Shown: positions 59,074 through 64,000 of the stretch, in pieces
Position numbering within the stretch: position 1 is the stretch's first letter
Layout of the letters: the number at the start of each line of letters is the position of its first letter
Source of the DNA: Chromatiaceae bacterium
GTDB lineage: Bacteria; Pseudomonadota; Gammaproteobacteria; Chromatiales; Chromatiaceae
Reading direction: 5' to 3'
Assembly: GCA_024235415.1 (NCBI GenBank)
Contig: JACKML010000008.1
Location: forward strand, 1 to 64,000
DNA length: 64,000 bases
Program-made: the position numbers and the translations under genes
The notes under the pieces: generated by a model
What the model was told of the DNA's origin: nothing
The model's input: only the letters and a program-made list of their open reading frames with translations
Databases searched by the model: none

Positions 59074-59490
59074 CGACCAGTCCTCTGTACCGGCATCGCT
59101 GGCGGACAGGGCCCTGGCAGCATCGGCGCGGGTATAGAACACACCCTTTCGGGTGAAACCTGCCATGACCGAGGGCAATGCCGCGCTGACACAGCCGTCA
59201 TCGCCACGCGCGGCTACCCAGTCGCCCGGCAGGCCGTCGAGTACGTGCAGTGGTGCCGGGCTGCCATCGGCGAAACGCGAGACCACGATCTGGCCGGTCG
59301 CGGTATTCAGATAGGCCGGGGCAAAGCCCGCCTGCCGGTTGTTGACGCTGACACCGCCGGTCCCGGCAAAGCGTTCGTTCTGGCTGTCGAGATCACAGGC
59401 GCACAGGCCGGTGGCTTTCGCCACTGCAAGGTCAACACCACCGTGCGCGGCACTTTGCCCAACAGGATCTGTCGACCTCTGACTTGACAC
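59059..59490 (-). CDS. Hypothetical protein
   Basis: 143 residues, soluble, acidic. Start GTG 59488-59490 has GGAGAG four bases upstream. The conserved-looking core is GFAPAYLNTATGQIVVSRFADGSPAP, LHVLDGLP and AGFTRKGVFYTRADAARAL. No family was recognised. It is convergent with the hydrogenase protease gene and overlaps its last 15 bases, so it is probably not part of that operon. Confidence 0.72.
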   Translation of the reverse strand: MSSQRSTDPVGQSAAHGGVDLAVAKATGLCACDLDSQNERFAGTGGVSVNNRQAGFAPAYLNTATGQIVVSRFADGSPAPLHVLDGLPGDWVAARGDDGCVSAALPSVMAGFTRKGVFYTRADAARALSASDAGTEDWSSDPD

Positions 59491-59570
59491 AACACTCTCC
59501 GAATCTGCTCACGTCGGCGGTTGAACCGTCGATAGTCCAATGCAAGCATCACCTGTGCCACACCATTCAC

Positions 59571-59765
59571 CAGCCCACCCTGGACAGGCCTATTGATATA
59601 TTTAGACTATAAAATACATATTGTTAGGATTTTTTTCTCATTCTTTTTCTCGAATAAGAACCGGCATGCGCAAAGCGGGCGGCACTGGCGATCGTAAAGT
59701 TTCGTTGACACATCCTGCGCCCACGCAGCGGTATCCGCGGCGCGGCAAAAGCGCGTTGTGGGTTT
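59571..59765. other. AT-rich non-coding patch
   Basis: The 275-base gap 59491-59765 contains, at about 59593-59655, a strongly AT-rich block (runs such as GATATATTTAGAC and TATAAAATACATAT, then a seven-T run) in an otherwise GC-rich region. It may hold the promoter for the gene at 59490. No hexamer pair with proper spacing was found. No gene is evident. Confidence 0.45.
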
Positions 59766-60341
59766 TCAGGCGGGGCGTTGCGCAACCAGCTGCGCACGAT
59801 TGCGCCAGCCGCAGGTGATATCGCCGCTGCGACCCTCGTCACGGTAGACGCGGACTATCAGGTCCGGGAACAGGTCGAGCAGTTCGTTGCTCGCCAGCCG
59901 GAACCGTTCCGAACCCGGACCACTGTCATCGACCCGCTCCCGGGTGAAGGTCTGGTAATAAAGCAGGCCACCGGGGCGCAGCGCAGCGGCAATGGACGGA
60001 CACAAGGCCCGGTCGAGGAAGTGCCCCACACAGATCACGTCGAAACACCCGGGCAGCGGCGGCAGTGCGGTGACGTCGCGTACCTCGGCGTGGATCGGCA
60101 GATCCGCTGCAGCGCGTTGCAGGTGGTCGATCGCAACCGGCGATAGGTCCCAGGCGGTGACCTGCAGGCCGCGGCGCGCCATGAACAGCGCATTGCCGCC
60201 AAGACCGCAGGCCAGATCCAGGGCCTTGCCCGTAGCCGGCAGCAGGTGCGCATTTTCGGTCAGCACCTCGATCGGCACGCCCTCTCCCACGGTGTCGGCG
60301 TAGCGCCCATCCCACTTCAATCGCAGTTCGTCTTCGCTCAT
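59766..60341 (-). CDS. Class I SAM-dependent methyltransferase (TehB-like)
   Basis: 191 residues. The Rossmann SAM motif ALDLACGLGGNALFMARRG is at about 40-58, motif II acidic residue in VTAWDLSP, and FDVICVGHFLDRAL with LRPGGLLYYQTF later. The N-terminus KWDGRYAD is usual for TehB/tellurite-type methyltransferases. Target unknown. It lies 39 bases after the acid-sugar kinase gene on the same strand. Confidence 0.9.
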   Translation of the reverse strand: MSEDELRLKWDGRYADTVGEGVPIEVLTENAHLLPATGKALDLACGLGGNALFMARRGLQVTAWDLSPVAIDHLQRAAADLPIHAEVRDVTALPPLPGCFDVICVGHFLDRALCPSIAAALRPGGLLYYQTFTRERVDDSGPGSERFRLASNELLDLFPDLIVRVYRDEGRSGDITCGWRNRAQLVAQRPA

Positions 60342-60380
60342 GCGCGCAGCATACCCAAAGTGGCGCGCCGGTTCGTGCCC

Positions 60381-61754
60381 TCAGGCCACCGCGGTCCTGC
60401 CCGTCCGCCGATCGGCCGCTTTGCGCGTCAGGGTGGCGTACACCTCTGCCAACGCGTCATCGCCCCCGACGTTGCCGGGAAAAATCACCACCGGAAGATG
60501 CGGATAGCGGGGATGGTCATCCGGGCACAGCACCACGGAGCAGCCGGCACGGATCTGACCGACCACGCGTGAGGTACGCAGCATCAGTCCCTTGCTCAGT
60601 GTGTCGTTCGAGGTGATACCACCCTTGCTGATCAGGAAGCCGGTCTCGCGCGGCATGTTGCGTACCAGGCGCACCAGGAACGCCGAGACCCTGTCACCGA
60701 ACGCCAGACGCTCGGCCTTGCTGTCAAAGGTACGCTCGCCGCGGCTGGTATACAGCACGATGTTGCGTCCCCCGCGTTCGGCCTCGACCATCTGCTGCAC
60801 CAGATCGGCAAACAGCCCCTCCTCGTCGCGCACCATCCAGTCCAGGTCGATATGGACCGGCAGGACGTCGGTGGTCTCGATCAGGTGCTGCAACTGCCGC
60901 GTGGACTTTTCCACATGCGAGCCGACCAGCACCACGCCCGGCCTGCCGTCGCGCACCAGGCGCGACATCTCCACGGCAGCCACCGGCTGCATCGGCAAGG
61001 CAGCGAACGCGGTCAACAGACTGGCCGCACTGCGGAACAGGAAGCGCTTGCCGTCCGCTGCCGCCGCCAGCACCTGGCGTGCAAATCCATCCAGGTCGGA
61101 CTGCTGCTCGGCATCGACCACGCAGCAGGTATTGCCCCGCAGGGCACACAGGCGCGCGCCGATATCGCCCCGCACGTCGGCCAGGCCGAAGCGCTCGACC
61201 TGGGTGGCCGGGATGCGTCCGGCCGTCTTTTCCTCGACATAGTCGGGCAGAAACGCCGTACTGAACCCGAATACGGAATCCTGCGCAAACTCGGTCTCAT
61301 GCACCGGCACAGGGTTGCCGTCGACCAGCAGATAGTGCATGCCGTCGCGGGTGATCCGGCCGCCCTCGAAAAACGCCGGCACCAGGAAGTGCGCATCGAA
61401 CGGGCCGAGTTCCTCGGCGATCACGTCGGTCTCCACCGGGTAGTGACCGCGCAGTGTCGAATCGGATCGACTGACGACGACGGGCTGGACCCTGGTGCCC
61501 GCTGTCTCCGCCCGTTGCAGCGCGATCTTCAGATTGACGCAGATATCGCGCGTGACCCCGGCTGCCTCGGCCGCTCCCATGCCACGCGTGTTGCTGAGGA
61601 TAAAGAACAGTGGCGAGCGGTCGTTCAGCGCTTCCACCAGGGTGTCGGGATCCCAGCGTGTCAGCAACAGGCAACCGTGCACGGTCTGCGACCCGGTCGG
61701 GTCGTCGTCGATCACGATGATCTTGGTTTCCGTCGACGCTTGCGTATCTTTCAT
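60381..61754 (-). CDS. Four-carbon acid sugar kinase family protein (DUF1537)
   Basis: 457 residues from ATG 61752-61754. N-terminal DUF1537 sugar-binding domain with IDDDPTGSQTVHG and SRSDSTLRGHYP, and C-terminal nucleotide-binding domain with SKGGITSNDT and the end PVVIFPGNVGGDDALAEVY. Studied relatives phosphorylate C4 acid sugars such as erythronate or threonate, or 3-oxo derivatives. No matching dehydrogenase, isomerase or aldolase is visible here. It follows the phosphoketolase-like gene by 66 bases, so the two likely function together. Confidence 0.9.
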   Translation of the reverse strand: MKDTQASTETKIIVIDDDPTGSQTVHGCLLLTRWDPDTLVEALNDRSPLFFILSNTRGMGAAEAAGVTRDICVNLKIALQRAETAGTRVQPVVVSRSDSTLRGHYPVETDVIAEELGPFDAHFLVPAFFEGGRITRDGMHYLLVDGNPVPVHETEFAQDSVFGFSTAFLPDYVEEKTAGRIPATQVERFGLADVRGDIGARLCALRGNTCCVVDAEQQSDLDGFARQVLAAAADGKRFLFRSAASLLTAFAALPMQPVAAVEMSRLVRDGRPGVVLVGSHVEKSTRQLQHLIETTDVLPVHIDLDWMVRDEEGLFADLVQQMVEAERGGRNIVLYTSRGERTFDSKAERLAFGDRVSAFLVRLVRNMPRETGFLISKGGITSNDTLSKGLMLRTSRVVGQIRAGCSVVLCPDDHPRYPHLPVVIFPGNVGGDDALAEVYATLTRKAADRRTGRTAVA

Positions 61755-61820
61755 AGCATTCACCGTTGTGAGTTTGGGTATGCGACCTGGCCGGATGCGA
61801 ACCGGCCAGGTCACCTGCCG

Positions 61821-64000
61821 TCAGCCCAGCAGTTCAGTGGCACGTCCGGACAGGCGACCAGCGGTAATACCATTGAACGCCATGATCTCGGCTGGGCTGG
61901 CCGTGGTCTCGCCACGCTGCCAGCCGAACAGTTCGCGCCCCGCGGCGCGGCTGCGCAACATCACCGGCTCCAACGCAATCGTGCCACCGCCACTGACGCC
62001 GATCAGCACATCGCCACCGAACAGGGTCTCGAACGCCGCGTCGTCCATGAACTCACCGTCTGCCTGTGCCGAGTGCTGCCAGGCCACGTCGGTCGGGCGA
62101 TACAGGCGGCGTGGGTTCGCAACGCTGACGATGCGCACACGGTATCCGGCAGCCTCGATGGCGTCCCTGGCCTCGAACACCGGCAGCAGGATCATGTCGC
62201 CGGTAACTGCGAACACGACCGTGCCCCTGCCGGCAGCCGGTGACTCATACAGGCTGATGGCACCTTCACTGATCGCCTGCTCGGCCTGTTGCGGGGTGGT
62301 ATGCACCGGCAGTGCCGATTTCGAGGCAACGATGCTGATGCACTTGTTGGACTGCTGCACCGACCAGCCGTACGCCGCCTGGATCATGTTCGCATCCGCC
62401 GGGTACAGCAGGTAGACGTTGCCGTTGCGCATCTGCCCGCCGATATAGTTTTCGATCTCCGGACGCTGGTGGGTCCAGCCGTTGCGGCCCTGCTCCAGCG
62501 CACCAGCGGTGAACATCGACACCACCGCCGGGGTCTTGCGCCGCAGCTCGGCCATCGCCTGACCGACGGTCTGAACGATCGGCCAGCCGTTGATCGCGAA
62601 ACTCTCATAGGACAGCCACAACGAACGCCCGCCAAACAGCGCCAGACCCGCAGCCAGGCCTGCACAGGCATCCTCGTTGAGGGGCTCGTAGACCTGTCCG
62701 GTCGGCGCCTGGTTATACAGCGGATCAGTCGTCGGATGGCGGATCTGCAGGGCCTCGTTGATCGGCTTCATGTTCGACGCCTCGTTGCCGTCCGCGTTGG
62801 TCACAACGAACGTCGGATCGCGCCGGCCCAACTCGGCCACCATATGCGCCATCGCGGTCGCGGGCACTGCCTTTTCACCCACCGCGAATGCGTGGGTCGG
62901 CAAGGTGCCGATCGCCGGCATCTGGCGCTCGAACTCGGTCACCACGGTGCGGCCGGCCGGCCCGCCACCGGCACGCCGCATGTTCGCGCGCACCAGTTCC
63001 CATGCCTGCGGCGCCAGCGCACCACGCTGCAATGCCGCCGCGATGTTGGCTTTCTTCGCATTGTCACCCGGGTACAGGTTGTGTGCCTTGGCGCCGTGTG
63101 CGTGCACCCCAGCACCCTTGAGCTGCTTGATGATCAGCACACTCAAGGTACCGCCCATCGCCGCGTCGGCTGCCTGCTTCGCCCCTTCGAGCACCGCACG
63201 GGTGAAGGCGGTTCGCGCCGACTCGCTGAACAGCGTGCTGTCGACATAGGCTCCCTGCTGACCGGCGTCATCGAAGTCCTTGGCATCGATCAGCACAACG
63301 TTGGCGAAATCGTGGGCCCGCCAGTACGCGGTCATCTGCGCGTTGTCCATCAGCGACACCATCGAGTGATGTTCCTGGCTGTAGCCGTTCCATACCAGCA
63401 CCGGCAGGAAGTTGGTGATCTCGGGGTAGCTGGTGTGAAAATGCTTCATCGCCGACATGATGTACGGCTCGCCGAGGCCGCCGTCGCCGATGGTGCACGG
63501 GAACAGCTTGTCGCGGTTCAGATAGGCCCCGGCCATCGCGAAGTGCTGGCCCTGGCCGAGCGGGCCGGCCGGCGCCAGCAGGCCCGGAATGGCGCCGGAC
63601 AGGTGACCCAGCAGGCCGTCACGCTCGCGAAAACGCTCCTGCAGATGATTCATCGTATGAATACCCATCGCCTCGAGCGAACCGTCGATGAACATCGCGC
63701 TATAGAACCCGGGCGCATGGTGACCCACCTCGGTCACGATATTGGTATGACCGAGCATCACCAGCGCGGCGTAGGCGTCGGCGCTGCTGGCAAATCCACC
63801 CGGATGACCCGATTCCTTGGATGCGCACAGCTGCAGCGTGGCGTAACGCAGCGCATCGACCATCAATCTGGTCTGGAACACCGCCGCATCATCGATGCTG
63901 TCGATTGCCGAACGGCCCTCGGCGATAACCGGAGTACGCCCCATCCTGGCGAAGTCTGATGGCACATCGTTGAAATGCAGGATGCCCTCACAGAATCCCG
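61821..64000 (-). CDS. Phosphoketolase/transketolase-like ThDP enzyme (5' end beyond window)
   Basis: At least 726 residues; the frame stays open to the right edge and the part upstream of the in-window GTG (63963-63965) reads GFCEGILHFND, coherent protein sequence, so the start is probably outside. The ThDP motif is GDGGLGEPYIMSA with VWNG 25-30 residues later; ESGHPGGFASSADAYAA and YEPLNEDACAGLAAGLALFGG (catalytic Glu) and NGWTHQRPEIENYIG fit the XFP family more than classical transketolase. Expected products would be acetyl-phosphate and an aldose phosphate from a ketose phosphate, but it is divergent and the substrate is open. Paired with the DUF1537 kinase. Confidence 0.85.
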   Translation of the reverse strand, partial: GFCEGILHFNDVPSDFARMGRTPVIAEGRSAIDSIDDAAVFQTRLMVDALRYATLQLCASKESGHPGGFASSADAYAALVMLGHTNIVTEVGHHAPGFYSAMFIDGSLEAMGIHTMNHLQERFRERDGLLGHLSGAIPGLLAPAGPLGQGQHFAMAGAYLNRDKLFPCTIGDGGLGEPYIMSAMKHFHTSYPEITNFLPVLVWNGYSQEHHSMVSLMDNAQMTAYWRAHDFANVVLIDAKDFDDAGQQGAYVDSTLFSESARTAFTRAVLEGAKQAADAAMGGTLSVLIIKQLKGAGVHAHGAKAHNLYPGDNAKKANIAAALQRGALAPQAWELVRANMRRAGGGPAGRTVVTEFERQMPAIGTLPTHAFAVGEKAVPATAMAHMVAELGRRDPTFVVTNADGNEASNMKPINEALQIRHPTTDPLYNQAPTGQVYEPLNEDACAGLAAGLALFGGRSLWLSYESFAINGWPIVQTVGQAMAELRRKTPAVVSMFTAGALEQGRNGWTHQRPEIENYIGGQMRNGNVYLLYPADANMIQAAYGWSVQQSNKCISIVASKSALPVHTTPQQAEQAISEGAISLYESPAAGRGTVVFAVTGDMILLPVFEARDAIEAAGYRVRIVSVANPRRLYRPTDVAWQHSAQADGEFMDDAAFETLFGGDVLIGVSGGGTIALEPVMLRSRAAGRELFGWQRGETTASPAEIMAFNGITAGRLSGRATELLG

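Noticed and set aside
59307..59570. Minus-strand frame starting MNGVAQVMLALDYRRF
   Set aside because: Overlaps most of the better supported gene at 59059-59490 in another frame and shows no recognisable motif.
62289..63959. Plus-strand open frame of 556 codons
   Set aside because: Antisense to the phosphoketolase-like gene; His/Arg/Gln-rich shadow without domains. The same applies to the long frames at 40558-42309, 60852-62243 and 23079-24158.

Overview
The window is GC-rich chromosomal DNA of a gammaproteobacterium. The conserved run glnD-map / rpsB-tsf-pyrH-frr-uppS-cdsA-dxr-rseP-bamA-skp-lpxD-fabZ-lpxA-lpxB-rnhB-dnaE-accA-tilS, the dapC-dapD-arsC-like-dapE block and the ffs-dnaX-ybaB-recR block are all typical of that class. 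A group 3b-type NiFe hydrogenase, a PEP-CTERM protein, an RTX protein and a symporter-kinase fit an environmental organism, possibly a sulfur-oxidising member of the Chromatiales or a relative; that placement is inference. No rRNA, tRNA or CRISPR array was seen.

Region 1 (1-21,000, minus strand) begins with a cut-off type IV pilin-like gene. It continues with a compact housekeeping cluster for translation (rpsB, tsf, frr), UMP phosphorylation, isoprenoid, phospholipid and lipid A synthesis, outer membrane assembly, replication (dnaE, rnhB), malonyl-CoA synthesis and tRNA-Ile lysidine formation. Many genes overlap by ATGA/GTGA or use GTG/TTG starts. A good sigma70 promoter lies before rpsB. 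Region 2 (21,200-31,800) has map-glnD, a hybrid histidine kinase, a PEP-CTERM protein behind a near-consensus sigma54 promoter, hemG, a VOC protein, an EamA transporter and dapC.

Region 3 (31,770-32,990) is an IS110-family insertion between dapC and dapD, flanked by REP-like palindromes. Its 5' non-coding end could hold a bridge RNA. Region 4 (33,087-38,075) carries dapD, an ArsC-like gene, dapE, a stand-alone exported PilJ-type protein and an RTX repeat protein. Region 5 (38,086-48,505, minus) is signalling and energy: a CBS/DUF294 protein, a response regulator, an SSS-STAC-histidine kinase, a small membrane protein, an HDOD-GAF protein, two unknown membrane proteins, ppk1 and a small unknown gene. 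Region 6 (48,600-54,360) holds hinT, recR, ybaB, dnaX, the SRP RNA, a UPF0323 lipoprotein with a glutathionylspermidine-synthase-like partner, and a LEA14-like lipoprotein.

Region 7 (54,583-59,073, plus) is a four-subunit cytoplasmic NiFe hydrogenase (beta, gamma, delta, alpha) followed by its maturation protease, all translationally coupled. Region 8 (59,059-64,000, minus) has a small unknown gene, a methyltransferase, a DUF1537 acid-sugar kinase and a phosphoketolase-like ThDP enzyme that runs off the right edge. The least-described items are the repeat that supplies identical in-frame C-terminal tails to TilS and DapC, the IS110/REP arrangement, the sigma54/PEP-CTERM unit, the symporter-kinase module and the phosphoketolase/kinase pair.
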